Of a stretch of 57,385 bases of DNA, positions 25,778 to 34,776 are shown one piece after another. The stretch covers positions 1 through 57,385 of the forward strand of contig JAKIVF010000005.1 in assembly GCA_021647145.1 (NCBI GenBank). Direction: 5' to 3'. The notes below the pieces were generated by a model. It had not been told where the DNA came from and made no database searches. It was given only the letters and a program-made list of their open reading frames with translations. A program made the position numbers and the translations under genes. Origin of the DNA: Methylococcaceae bacterium (lineage in GTDB: Bacteria; Pseudomonadota; Gammaproteobacteria; Methylococcales; Methylomonadaceae). Within the stretch, counting starts at the first letter, position 1, and every line of letters begins with the position of its first letter.

Positions 25778-27127
25778 TTATGATAACTTCAGCAGAGCTT
25801 CAAGTTCAGTTAAACTCTGTTCTATATCGACGGCTTCATCCATTCTTTGCTGTAAAAAATTGGCTATTGCATCATTTTTAGCAATAGCCTCATCAATTTT
25901 TGGATCTGTACCTGCTTGATAAGCACCCACACTAATCAAGTCTTTATTTTGCTGGTAAAGTGAATATAATCGCCTAAGATTTTTCGCCAGTTCCATATGC
26001 TTTTCACTTGCAATATCCGGCATCACTCGACTAATAGATGCTTCTATATCAATAGCAGGAAAATGCCCAGATTCTGCCAAACTTCTGGATAGAACTATAT
26101 GTCCATCCAGTACCCCTCTTGCTGCATCTGCAATAGGATCATTATTATCATCCCCTTCGGCTAAAACTGTATAAAAAGCTGTAATTGACCCACCTCCTTC
26201 GTCAGCATTACCCGCTCTTTCAACTAGATGTGGTAGTTTTGCAAAGACTGAAGGTGGATAGCCCTTGGTTGCCGGAGGCTCATCTATAGCTAAGGCAATT
26301 TCTCTATGTGCCTGTGCATAGCGAGTCAATGAATCCATTAATAAGAGAACATCCATTCCCTGGTCTCTATAATATTCGGCAATACTAGTTGCTAACATGG
26401 CACCATGAACACGCATTAAGGGCGGGTCATCGGCAGGTGATGCGACCACAACAGATCGCTTCATCCCCTCTTCTCCCAGTATTTTCAAAACAAATTCATT
26501 AACCTCTCGTCCCCTTTCCCCTATTAAACCGACAACCACAACATCTGCACTGGTAAATTTGGTCATCATGCCTAATAACACACTTTTTCCAACACCCGTT
26601 CCTGCAAACAATCCCATTCGTTGTCCACGCCCTACAGCCAATATTGAGTTAATCGCTCTAACACCAACATCTAACGGCTCTCGAATCGGCTTTCTTGAAA
26701 GTGGGTTAATCGGTGTGCCACCTAATGAAATTTTTGCATCTGTTTTTAACGGTCCTTTTTCATCTAATGCATTACCTGCGCCATCCAGCACTCTCCCTAG
26801 AAGACCTAAGCCAACATTTGCCAGACTATTTTTTCCTAACGGAATGACTCTGCAGCCAGGTTCCAGCCCATCTGTCTTCCCGGTTGGCATTAAAAATATT
26901 TTACTACCAGAAAAACCAACAACTTCGGCTCCAATTTTTTTCCCTGCTTTAGTTTCTACCTGACAAAGCGAACCTATAGCTGCTCTACAGCCTTCGGCCT
27001 CTAAAGTTAGACCGACCATTCGAGAGAGTTTTCCTTCAACAACTAGATCAGGAATATCCTTTAATCTTTCTGAATAAGGTTTGATTTTTGTTAGCCATTC
27101 TTCTGTTCGATTTGCTGATGGAATCAC
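25778..27127 (-). CDS. fliI: Flagellum-specific ATPase FliI
   Basis: The 449-residue F1-beta-like ATPase energises the flagellar type III export. Walker A is GLFAGTGVGKSVLL (about 166-179), followed by GERGREVNEF and the Walker B strand DVLLLMDSLTRYAQAHREIAL. GAYQAGTDPKID near the C-terminus is family-typical. The start is GTG at 27127, overlapping the fliH stop as GTGA, so translation is coupled. FliH and FliJ, its direct partners, flank it. Confidence 0.95.
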   Translation of the reverse strand: MIPSANRTEEWLTKIKPYSERLKDIPDLVVEGKLSRMVGLTLEAEGCRAAIGSLCQVETKAGKKIGAEVVGFSGSKIFLMPTGKTDGLEPGCRVIPLGKNSLANVGLGLLGRVLDGAGNALDEKGPLKTDAKISLGGTPINPLSRKPIREPLDVGVRAINSILAVGRGQRMGLFAGTGVGKSVLLGMMTKFTSADVVVVGLIGERGREVNEFVLKILGEEGMKRSVVVASPADDPPLMRVHGAMLATSIAEYYRDQGMDVLLLMDSLTRYAQAHREIALAIDEPPATKGYPPSVFAKLPHLVERAGNADEGGGSITAFYTVLAEGDDNNDPIADAARGVLDGHIVLSRSLAESGHFPAIDIEASISRVMPDIASEKHMELAKNLRRLYSLYQQNKDLISVGAYQAGTDPKIDEAIAKNDAIANFLQQRMDEAVDIEQSLTELEALLKLS

Positions 27128-27873
27128 TGAATTTTATCCTCTTCTCTTTCACCACCTAAAATCGTAGTTACAATAACAGCCAATCTGTGTTCTATGGTTG
27201 CATCAATAGCTGAATTTTCAGTTAATACCTTACATCCTCCTCGTGAAATCAAAGGCTCTTCAATGATCTTCCAAGGCGAAGAAATCTCATCTAAAACTAG
27301 TGAAGATCGAACCAACGTGGCATCTTCTGGATGCAGTTGTAATGTTATTTTTTGAGAAGCTGAGGGTAGCGCATTAACAGCCTCTCTAATAATGGCAATT
27401 ATTTGTCCTGAATCTAACTTTATTTCTCTACGTATCAACTGACTGGCAATACCGATAGCTAAATTAACTAATTCGTTTTCTACTTGTTCATCCAGGTTTT
27501 TAAAAGGCTCGTCCAACGATTCAAGCAGGCTAACAAACTCAGTAGCTTGCTCTTGTAATAAATACTTATTTTCTTCATATCCTTTTTTTTCACCGTCCTT
27601 TTGTCCCTCATCAAACCCTTGCTCAAAGCCTTTTTTTGTCCCTTGTTCAAACCCTTGTTCAAACCCTGCTTTTTGTCCTTGCTCAAAAGCTTCCTCATAG
27701 GCCTGCTTTTGCATTTTTTCTATTTCTTCAACCGATAAAGTCGCTTTCTCTTTTTTCTTCTGACGAGAAATAGCTGTATTCTGTTTTTTTCTATTAAATT
27801 GTTTACTGGCATCCCACAAACCAAGCTCTTTGAGTTCTGTTTCTGAAAAAGGTTGCTCCTTAGACAAGCTCAT
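27124..27873 (-). CDS. fliH: Flagellar assembly protein FliH
   Basis: From ATG 27873 the protein has 249 residues; two GTG codons just upstream (27876, 27879) are alternatives. A basic N-terminal region leads into a glycine-repeat helix, EQGQKAGFEQGFEQGTKKGF and on (about 64-105), the GxxxG repeat for which FliH is known. At DNA level this is a run of near-identical CAAACCCTTG-type units between about 27595 and 27700. The C-terminal domain (about 130-240) resembles vacuolar ATPase peripheral-stalk subunits. FliH regulates FliI and delivers it to the export gate. The start overlaps the end of fliG by 14 bases. Confidence 0.9.
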   Translation of the reverse strand: MSLSKEQPFSETELKELGLWDASKQFNRKKQNTAISRQKKKEKATLSVEEIEKMQKQAYEEAFEQGQKAGFEQGFEQGTKKGFEQGFDEGQKDGEKKGYEENKYLLQEQATEFVSLLESLDEPFKNLDEQVENELVNLAIGIASQLIRREIKLDSGQIIAIIREAVNALPSASQKITLQLHPEDATLVRSSLVLDEISSPWKIIEEPLISRGGCKVLTENSAIDATIEHRLAVIVTTILGGEREEDKIQ

Positions 27874-28870
27874 CACCACCGCCGCTTCCTAGCATAATTT
27901 CACCTGAATCCGCCAATTTCTTGGCAATGACTAGAATATCTTTTTGCGATTCCTCTACCTGGCTTAGTTTAGTTGGTGGTGCCGCTTCTAAATCATCTGC
28001 GAGCATTTCTGCCGCACGTTTTGACATATTGCCAAATATTTTTGTTTTAAGCTCTTCTGTTACACCTCTTAGTGCAAGTAGTAATTGATCAGTAGAAACC
28101 TCTCTTAATATTGATTGAATTCCTCGGTCATCAACATTAATTAAATCAGCAAAAACAAACATTTTATCTTGTATTTCTTGACCTAGCACCTCATCATTTT
28201 CATTGATGGTTTCCATCATTTCTTCAGTTAAATTGCCTTCCATATAATTCAGAATATTGGCTGCTGCATCAATTCCACCGACTGTAGATGCTTTAACACT
28301 ATCACTTCCTGATAGCTGTTTCTCCATCATCTCATCTAATTCTTTTATCGCAGCTGGCTGTATAGTTTCCATTTTGGCAATTCTCATGAGTATATCCGAA
28401 CGCATATTTTCAGCTAACAAGCCCAAAACAGCGGCAGATTGATCTGCGTCTAATAAAGATAAAATAGTGGCAACAATTTGCGGGTGCTCTACCCGAACTA
28501 AATCTGCTATAGAGCGAGTATCCATCCATTTAAGCTGCTCAATACCTTTACTATTTCCACCTAACAAGATTCTATCTATAACACTACCCGCCTTATCTTC
28601 ACCTAAGGCATCAACCAGCATACTTCGAATATAATTATCAGAGTCCAGCCCTAAACCCGTTTGGTCTTTAATCTGAATAATAAAATCTTCCAGCACTATA
28701 TCAACCATATCAGTTGATATAGTCCCTAAGCCTGCCATGGCAGTACCAATGACTTGAACTTCTTTGGGCCCCATATTTTTTAACACGCTAGCAGCTCTTT
28801 CTTGTCCCACAGCTAAAAGTATTAAAGCCGCTTTATCTGTTGAATTTAACTTTACATCACTCTCAGCCAT
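27860..28870 (-). CDS. fliG: Flagellar motor switch protein FliG
   Basis: The 336-residue protein has the N-terminal FliF-binding domain, the middle domain with the EHPQ motif (VRVEHPQIVATILSLLD, about 124-140), and the C-terminal torque domain whose charged ridge includes DLINVDDRGIQSILREV and LRGVTEELKTKIFGNMSKRAAEML. FliG forms the rotor ring that meets MotA stators and sets rotation direction with FliM and FliN. ATG 28870 overlaps fliF by eight bases. Confidence 0.96.
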   Translation of the reverse strand: MAESDVKLNSTDKAALILLAVGQERAASVLKNMGPKEVQVIGTAMAGLGTISTDMVDIVLEDFIIQIKDQTGLGLDSDNYIRSMLVDALGEDKAGSVIDRILLGGNSKGIEQLKWMDTRSIADLVRVEHPQIVATILSLLDADQSAAVLGLLAENMRSDILMRIAKMETIQPAAIKELDEMMEKQLSGSDSVKASTVGGIDAAANILNYMEGNLTEEMMETINENDEVLGQEIQDKMFVFADLINVDDRGIQSILREVSTDQLLLALRGVTEELKTKIFGNMSKRAAEMLADDLEAAPPTKLSQVEESQKDILVIAKKLADSGEIMLGSGGGDELV

Positions 28871-30617
28871 CTGCCTTTATCCACTCTGTAAGAATTTGTG
28901 ACACTTGAAGAGAATCTTCATCAATTAGTTTTTGGATATACTCTAATCGTTTTTCATAACTCTGTGGTGCCTCTAATAATAAGACATCTTCTGGCAAATC
29001 AGTCATATCAGCATTTTCCCCATCTCCTTCGACAGGCACTGCAATAGGGTTACCATTTTCGTCCATTCTGACTATTCCACCCATAGCATCTGCTTCTGCA
29101 TGAGCATCAAGCAAAGCTTTAACTTCTTCATCTCTGGCAACCAAGCCTCGCATAGTCGGCCTTATTACACCTAATATTAAGAATAAAACAACCAATACAG
29201 CGGCAATTTGTTTAGCTAAGTCAATAAACCATTCTTGTTCCCATAATGGTAATTCAGGTAAGACTTCAATATCATCAGGTACTCTAAATGCAACATTAGT
29301 TACCGTTACCTGATCTCCACGGCTATTATCAAAACCTACTGCTTGCATCACTAATTGTCTAAACTGATTAACATCTTCTTGAGCATAGGGCTGTGTTGCA
29401 CTTTCTCCATCACCTAGCATTACTTTTTTATAATCAATCACAACAGCAACTGATAGCCGACGCAAAACACCTGAGGCTAACCGAGTATGAGTAATGGTTT
29501 TATCCAACTCATAATTTCGGGTTGCAGATTGACTACTTGAACTTGGGCTATTTTTACTTTGACTTTCTTCCCCGATTGCAATTTCAGGTGCTATTCCTGC
29601 CGGTGGTGGCTGGTTAGATAAAGCACCAGGGACTCCTTGAATTGCTGAGCTAGAACTTTGTTCGTCTTGTGTCTGCTCACTTCTTAGTGCTGGCAGGTCA
29701 GGGTTAAACATTTCTTGTGTCTTTTCTGTAACTGCAAAATCAACATCTGCAGAAATTTGTGCCTGCATTCCATCCCTTCCAACCAGGGGAACCAGAATAT
29801 TTTCTATTCGTCGCATCAAATGTTCTTCAATATTTTTCTTATACTCAAACTGCTTTGAGGACAAATACATATCTTCTGAAGAATTATTTCTACTCAGCAT
29901 CCGTCCTTTTTGATCAACCACGGTTACTTGTGTTGAGTCCATCATAGGTACGCTGGAGGCGACTAAATGAACAATTGCTTCGACCTGTTCCTTTTCTAAT
30001 CGTCGCCCTTGATATAAATTAACAATAACAGAAGCACTCGGTTTTTTACGTTTCCGAACAAAAACTGATTGTTTAGGTAAAGCCAAAAGAACGCGTGCAG
30101 TTTTAATATTTTGAATGGTTGAAATGGTTTTTGCTATCTCTCCTTCTAATGCTCTTCGAAAACGCATTAATTCAATATTTCTACTTGTGCCAAACCCTGT
30201 CTCTTTATCCAGCAGCTCATAGCCTGCACTTGAAGATTGTGATCTAGGTAATCCTTGTGCAGCTAGTTTTAATTTCAATTTTCGTACTTCATCAGCTGGC
30301 ACCATCAATGCACCCGATTCAGTTTCAACCTTATAATCAATACCTAGCTCATCTATAATTTGTATGATGTCAGCTGAATCATCGGCTCCCATTCCTGCAT
30401 AGAGCAAATCATAAGAATCCTCTTGAGACCAAAGTACAACGGCAATACCTATAGAAACACTCAATGCTATACCAAGCAGAAGACCCACTTGCCGAGCAAT
30501 TGATAAATTGCTCAGCCCTTTTAAAATAGGTGGTGTTTCCGTTTCCTCGGTTAATTTTTTTAACGCATTTGAACTTGAATCTACCTCTGCCAAGTTAGCG
30601 CTATCTTCTTCGCTCAT
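28863..30617 (-). CDS. fliF: Flagellar MS-ring protein FliF
   Basis: The 584-residue protein has a cytoplasmic N-terminus, a membrane helix (about 45-64), a YscJ/FliF ring-building domain (YDLLYAGMGADDSADIIQIIDE), a second conserved domain beginning KTARVLLALPKQSVFVRKRK, a disordered Ser/Pro/Gln stretch (about 310-365), a second helix (about 465-485) and a C-terminal FliG-binding tail. It forms the MS ring on which the flagellar basal body assembles. It follows fliE by 155 bases, a gap with no clear second promoter, and overlaps fliG. Confidence 0.96.
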   Translation of the reverse strand: MSEEDSANLAEVDSSSNALKKLTEETETPPILKGLSNLSIARQVGLLLGIALSVSIGIAVVLWSQEDSYDLLYAGMGADDSADIIQIIDELGIDYKVETESGALMVPADEVRKLKLKLAAQGLPRSQSSSAGYELLDKETGFGTSRNIELMRFRRALEGEIAKTISTIQNIKTARVLLALPKQSVFVRKRKKPSASVIVNLYQGRRLEKEQVEAIVHLVASSVPMMDSTQVTVVDQKGRMLSRNNSSEDMYLSSKQFEYKKNIEEHLMRRIENILVPLVGRDGMQAQISADVDFAVTEKTQEMFNPDLPALRSEQTQDEQSSSSAIQGVPGALSNQPPPAGIAPEIAIGEESQSKNSPSSSSQSATRNYELDKTITHTRLASGVLRRLSVAVVIDYKKVMLGDGESATQPYAQEDVNQFRQLVMQAVGFDNSRGDQVTVTNVAFRVPDDIEVLPELPLWEQEWFIDLAKQIAAVLVVLFLILGVIRPTMRGLVARDEEVKALLDAHAEADAMGGIVRMDENGNPIAVPVEGDGENADMTDLPEDVLLLEAPQSYEKRLEYIQKLIDEDSLQVSQILTEWIKADG

Positions 30618-30772
30618 TATTTGTTCTTCACTTTCCTAGAAAAAACATTAAAATTTGTTTACTCTTTATCTTTACTTTTTAGTCGTCTATTCAAAATCGT
30701 TACGAACCATTGGCAGTTATCTGCGGATGGAGCGCAGAAACCGGTAATGGTGTAGTAGGTCTTAAGAAAATT

Positions 30773-31093
30773 TTACATTGGCATATTCATCACATCTTTA
30801 TATGCATCCACTAATTTGTTTCTAACTTGTAGCATTGCCTGAAAAGATACACTGGCTTTTTGTGATGCAATCATAACTTCAGCTAAACTGACATCTTGAT
30901 CACCCATTTCAAATGCTTTGGATAATTGCCCCGATGTTTTTTGTATTTCATTCACTGAATTTATTGAATCTTTTAGTATGTCCGAAAAACCTGAACTACT
31001 GTCCATCCCTTCTATAGTTTCTGGCTTATTCGTTGCTTCGATAGACATGGTTCGCATCTGTGCTAAAACCTGATTTATATTCATTTCACTCAT
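30773..31093 (-). CDS. fliE: Flagellar hook-basal body protein FliE
   Basis: The 106-residue protein has the FliE signatures: FSDILKDSINSVNEIQKTSG in the middle and LAEVMIASQKASVSFQAMLQ then VRNKLVDAYKDVMNMPM at the C-terminus. FliE joins the MS ring to the rod and is the first substrate of the export system. It heads the fliEFGHIJK series, with a sigma-54 promoter candidate 38-52 bases upstream of its ATG. Confidence 0.95.
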   Translation of the reverse strand: MSEMNINQVLAQMRTMSIEATNKPETIEGMDSSSGFSDILKDSINSVNEIQKTSGQLSKAFEMGDQDVSLAEVMIASQKASVSFQAMLQVRNKLVDAYKDVMNMPM

Positions 31094-31130
31094 ATCGTTC
31101 TCTTAATATAATTTATCTAACAGTACTTAA

Positions 31131-31145
31131 GCATTTTTTAAGCCA
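31131..31145 (-). promoter_or_regulatory. Sigma-54 (-24/-12) promoter candidate for fliE
   Basis: On the minus strand the bases read TGGCTTAAAAAATGC, followed by T. GG and GC have exactly the 10-base separation required of RpoN promoters (TGGCAC-N5-TTGC). The predicted start lies about 25 bases before the fliE ATG. The RpoN-dependent regulator gene fleR stands directly upstream, and fliE operons in Pseudomonas and Vibrio are sigma-54 controlled. Confidence 0.62.
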
Positions 31146-31170
31146 ATACTAAAAAACCCATGTATTTTCA

Positions 31171-32556
31171 TTAACAAGGAACTGCGACGCCAGATTCTTT
31201 CATCCGTGCAATTTTATATCTTAGTGTTCTGGGGCTTATCCCTAATTTTTCAGCAGTTATTTTTCTGCTACCTTGCTGATCTTTTAACGTCTGCAAAATG
31301 ATATTTTCTTCGGCAGATCTAACACTGTCCCCAAGACATCCATTAGTCTTTTCTATTTCAGTAGAAGCTGGCGCTATAGCAGGCACACCCTCAATATTCA
31401 CATCTTGTTCAAGGGATAAAAAATGTCCATCTATACCTTCCTCAAACACCAGACAATCACTATTAATCACACCATTATGTTGTAAAATTAATGCCCGTTG
31501 CACTACATTCTCCAGCTCTCTCACATTTCCAGGCCAATCATAATTCTGCATAATCTCAATCGCATCGACAGTATAAGTAGGTAAAGCTTTGCCTTCTTTC
31601 CAATGCTTCTTCATTAATTCCTTTGCCAATGGCAAAATATCTCCCACCCTATCCTTTAATGCCGGAATACTAATGGGAAATACACTTAAACGATAATATA
31701 AATCTTCACGAAATAAACCCTGTTTGACATACTCTTTTAGTTTTCTATTCGTGGTTGCCAAAAATCTGACATTTAACTTTATTTTATTTTGACTCCCCAA
31801 GCGTTCAACTTCCTTTTCTTGCAAAACGCGTAATATTTTTGCTTGTAAACTAACATCCATCTCTGATATTTCATCCAATAATATTGTCCCATCCTGAGCT
31901 TGTTCAAACTTACCTGGCATCGCTTGTACAGCACCGGTATAAGCGCCTTTTTCGTAACCAAAAAGTATCGCTTCCAACATGTTCTCAGGAATTGCTGCAC
32001 AATTAACCGCCACAAAAGGTCCCTTATGAAATAATGAATTATCGTGTATATATCGGGCAATCACTTCTTTACCCGTGCCACTTTTTCCTTGTAACAAAAC
32101 AGTGACATTTGTTTTCGCTACTTTTGCAGTTAATTCATAAAGTTTTTTCATTTTCTGATCCGCAACTACCCTGTCACTAATCACTTCAGATTCAACAACT
32201 ACAAATTGTGTAACTTTTTCAACCAGAGTTGATGCCTCAAACGGTTTAATTAAATAATCAGCAGCACCTGATTGCATTGCTTCTACTGCTTTAGGTACTG
32301 TTCCATAGGCCGTCATTAATAAGACAGGTAATTCTGGATACTTCTGCCGCATATTATTCAGTAGCTGAATTCCATCCATCATTGGCATTTGAATATCACT
32401 AACTACTAATCTAAATTTATTTTTAGCAAGCTGACTTAATGCTTCCGTTCCGTTGTTTGCTGAAAGTACACGGTAGCCTTCTATTTCCAAAGTATCTGTC
32501 AATGCTTCACACAAATCCAGGTCATCTTCTACTACTAATACATCATACTGCTTCAT
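31171..32556 (-). CDS. fleR: Sigma-54-dependent flagellar response regulator FleR/FlrC
   Basis: The 461-residue NtrC-type activator has a receiver domain (1 to about 120; phospho-acceptor Asp in VVSDIQMPMMDGI), an AAA+ domain (about 135-370) with Walker A GKSGTGKEV, the sigma-54 contact loop GAYTGA (a common variant of GAFTGA) and GTILLDEISEMD, and a Fis-type helix-turn-helix (about 430-455, KITAEKLGISPRTLRYKI). In Pseudomonas and Vibrio the homologue drives class III flagellar genes with sigma-54. Its kinase gene is immediately upstream and overlaps by 14 bases. Strong RBS TGGAGGA. Confidence 0.94.
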   Translation of the reverse strand: MKQYDVLVVEDDLDLCEALTDTLEIEGYRVLSANNGTEALSQLAKNKFRLVVSDIQMPMMDGIQLLNNMRQKYPELPVLLMTAYGTVPKAVEAMQSGAADYLIKPFEASTLVEKVTQFVVVESEVISDRVVADQKMKKLYELTAKVAKTNVTVLLQGKSGTGKEVIARYIHDNSLFHKGPFVAVNCAAIPENMLEAILFGYEKGAYTGAVQAMPGKFEQAQDGTILLDEISEMDVSLQAKILRVLQEKEVERLGSQNKIKLNVRFLATTNRKLKEYVKQGLFREDLYYRLSVFPISIPALKDRVGDILPLAKELMKKHWKEGKALPTYTVDAIEIMQNYDWPGNVRELENVVQRALILQHNGVINSDCLVFEEGIDGHFLSLEQDVNIEGVPAIAPASTEIEKTNGCLGDSVRSAEENIILQTLKDQQGSRKITAEKLGISPRTLRYKIARMKESGVAVPC

Positions 32557-33757
32557 AACTGTCCTCCATTTGCTGGAAACTGTCTTCTATATATTGATTA
32601 ATACAAGGAATTAATAGTGTAAATAAAGTACCCTTGCCTTGTTGAGAGTCACATTGAATCGAGCCGCTATGGGCTCTTACCACACTATCTACAACAGCTA
32701 GACCCAAACCTGTCCCCTTTACTTTAGTAGTATAGAAAGGTTCAAACATACTTTGGTGAGTCCCTGCTTTTACTCCCGGTCCATCATCATGTATTTTTAT
32801 TTGTAAATTATTCTGATCTTGCTGATCTATCGTCATTGTTATGATTCCTTTTCCTTCTAGAACCTCAACCGCATTATTAAGCAAATTCATCATTGCACCT
32901 AACAGTGCATCTTCATTCCCTATCATGTCATCAACCCTAACATTAGTTCTCATGCTAAATTTCACTTCACTATTTTTAGTTATCTCTTCCATATTGTCAT
33001 GAACCAGAGCTAAAAAATGTTGTAACGAAAAAATTTCCATTGCCAAACAACCTTCTTTAGCAAAAATCAGCATGTCGCTCACTTGCCTTTCCAAATAGTG
33101 AAGACGTTCAAGAATTTTATTTGAAAATTTAATCCGGTTGCTATCAGTCACCGTGTTTTTATTCATTTGAGAGGCATATAAAATTGCTGTCGACAAAGGA
33201 GTTCTTACTTGATGAGCCATCCCCGCAACCATTTCACCCATTGCTGTCAAATGTTTTTGCTGATTTACTTTATCTTGCAAAGACCGTAACTCGCTAACAT
33301 CAGACAATAAAATAATCTGGCCTGAATCATTATTTAATCTATTTTTTGTTAGCGAAACCCTTTTTCCATTTCTAAGCTGTCGCTCGTGAGGGTTATCAAA
33401 AACCTCAATTAAATGATCTTGAACAATATCAACCCAGTTTTGACCTATCAGTGAATCTGATAAATAATCAATTGCAATCATATTACAATCAACCACCTGA
33501 TCTTCTCCATTTAAAACAATAACCGCAGCAGGTAAAGCGGCTAACAATTGTTGCAACCGATCTGCCAGTTTTTCTTTTTCAATCAGAGTTTTGACACGTT
33601 CTGTACGAACAGCAGCTAACTCACCACTTAAAGTGACCACCTGTTTTTCTAATTCCTGATAAGAATGAGATAAATTTTCGGAAAGCTCATTAAAAAGCTG
33701 AAAAGCATCAGTCAGCTTTTCTTTATTAATATCCTGAGTATCTACGGGGCTAGTCAT
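32543..33757 (-). CDS. fleS: Flagellar sensor histidine kinase FleS/FlrB
   Basis: The 404-residue cytoplasmic kinase has an N-terminal coiled coil (about 10-70), a PAS domain (about 75-170), a dimerisation/phosphoacceptor domain with the His in MVAGMAHQVRTPLSTAIL (about 185) and a HATPase domain with NNAVEVLE, DDGPGV and GTGLGLAVV. No membrane helix is seen, as in FleS/FlrB, which sense assembly state inside the cell. It phosphorylates the regulator encoded next to it. A sigma-54 promoter candidate lies 37-51 bases upstream. Confidence 0.92.
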   Translation of the reverse strand: MTSPVDTQDINKEKLTDAFQLFNELSENLSHSYQELEKQVVTLSGELAAVRTERVKTLIEKEKLADRLQQLLAALPAAVIVLNGEDQVVDCNMIAIDYLSDSLIGQNWVDIVQDHLIEVFDNPHERQLRNGKRVSLTKNRLNNDSGQIILLSDVSELRSLQDKVNQQKHLTAMGEMVAGMAHQVRTPLSTAILYASQMNKNTVTDSNRIKFSNKILERLHYLERQVSDMLIFAKEGCLAMEIFSLQHFLALVHDNMEEITKNSEVKFSMRTNVRVDDMIGNEDALLGAMMNLLNNAVEVLEGKGIITMTIDQQDQNNLQIKIHDDGPGVKAGTHQSMFEPFYTTKVKGTGLGLAVVDSVVRAHSGSIQCDSQQGKGTLFTLLIPCINQYIEDSFQQMEDSYEAV

Positions 33758-33793
33758 TTATATTGTTTACCTTCTTTCGTTGACAGGGTAAAA

Positions 33794-33808
33794 GCAATAA
33801 TTAGACCA
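33794..33808 (-). promoter_or_regulatory. Sigma-54 (-24/-12) promoter candidate for fleSR
   Basis: On the minus strand the bases read TGGTCTAATTATTGC followed by TTTT. GG and GC have exact RpoN spacing and the -12 element TTGCT is canonical. Its position fits transcription of fleS and fleR. FleQ/FlrA, the expected activator of such a class II promoter, is not in this window. Confidence 0.62.
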
Positions 33809-33980
33809 ATTTATTTATTATTATAATTTCAGTCACTTACAGGGCTGGCAAAAATTTGACGCTAAGTGATTTAAGAAACTAACCGCACTTTTTGATCTTT
33901 CTGCCAGAAGCAGTAGGGATATTTATTTTTTTGGTCGTTTTGTTCATTAAAAACAACTATATCTCCTTTAGTATTAATAC

Positions 33981-34060
33981 CATATACTTTTTAGGCTGAC
34001 TGATTAAAAAAATACAGAGTTATCACTACAGCCTGGGAATTGTTAAGCTTCAAGATTCAG
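33981..34060. repeat. Imperfect direct repeat, left copy
   Basis: CATATACTTTTTAGGCTGAC, then TGATTAAAAAAATACAGAGT and TATCACTACAGCCTGGGAATTGTT (split here) matches 35062-35143 in order and orientation with scattered changes. A shorter match (TTAGGCTGAAAAATCGACAG) is at 34835. The copies bracket the decayed gene at 34256-34776. Confidence 0.6.
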
Positions 34061-34255
34061 CCCAACCAAGATAATTTATACGCTGTAACCCGGTCAACTT
34101 TATATCTATAATTTGTCAAGTGGTATTATTTACGCTGTAGACTAAATATTACCTATATTATTATTTTTTACCGCTCTTTATTTTAATAAAATTTATTTAT
34201 ATTTATCAGAAAGAGAGACTCCTAAATTCGTATAATAAATAAAAGAGACAATAAA

Positions 34256-34776
34256 ATGAAAACCGATTCTTACAAATAACTGCTCTGCTCATAAGAAGTG
34301 CATTTTTTACTGTTCAAGCCAAAGAAAACCGCCCTCCTCCCGAACTATTTGATTATCCACCTGCACAAACAGATCTTTCTTTCCTACAACATTGGTCTCA
34401 AGCAACTAATAACAGTCTTGCTTGTTTCAGGCTAGCGGAACTTATACTTTACTCCGAGGAATATGCTGGTCATAATGAAAACCCCGTACCTTTTGAAATC
34501 ACTATTAATTATTTTGATAATCGAATATTATCGGAACCTTATGACTCTGACAACAATGGTTCAGTTACAGTGAATGGACACTATCCATCCCCCGATGATA
34601 GTGTTGTTGGATTGCTTACTATTAGAGGCCAGCCCTCCACTTGGATATAATCCCTTTGTAGTTAATACTACTCTTATAAGACTCTCTGGCACGCTTAATG
34701 GAGTACCTATAATGCCTATACCGTAGAGGTAGAACTACCCAACTACTGGTCCTCCATCTGTCAGACAGGGCCATAA
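34256..34776 (+). pseudogene. Decayed secreted-protein gene with several frameshifts
   Basis: ATG 34256 opens MKT and then stops at 34277. In another frame from 34264 a signal-peptide-like run (FLQITALLIRSAFFTVQA) continues to KENRPPPELFDYPPAQTDLS and a 120-residue sequence ending at TAA 34650. A further change of frame gives PLGYNPFVVNTTLIRLSGTL to 34732, and another gives YNAYTVEVELPNYWSSICQT and GP to TAA 34776. The pieces join smoothly into one secreted protein of about 170 residues with acidic repeats like DSDNNGSVTVNG. The family is not recognised. At least three frameshifts indicate decay rather than one error. Confidence 0.7.

Larger units (their letters stand above)
33758..34255. other. 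498-base intergenic stretch with repeat copy and fleS promoter
   Basis: It holds the fleS promoter candidate, an imperfect repeat copy at 33981-34060 and AT-rich sequence. No other gene is seen. Confidence 0.45.

Noticed and set aside
27480..27698. 72-codon frame inside fliH with lysine/glycine repeats
   Set aside because: It is the shifted reading of the FliH GxxxG-repeat DNA; fliH itself is clear.
23420..30760. GGATGGAGCG-type similarity between 23426 and 30725
   Set aside because: The match is only about nine bases with unrelated flanks.
30618..30772. Possible second promoter in the 155-base fliE-fliF gap
   Set aside because: No -24/-12 pair with correct spacing and no convincing -35/-10 pair was found.
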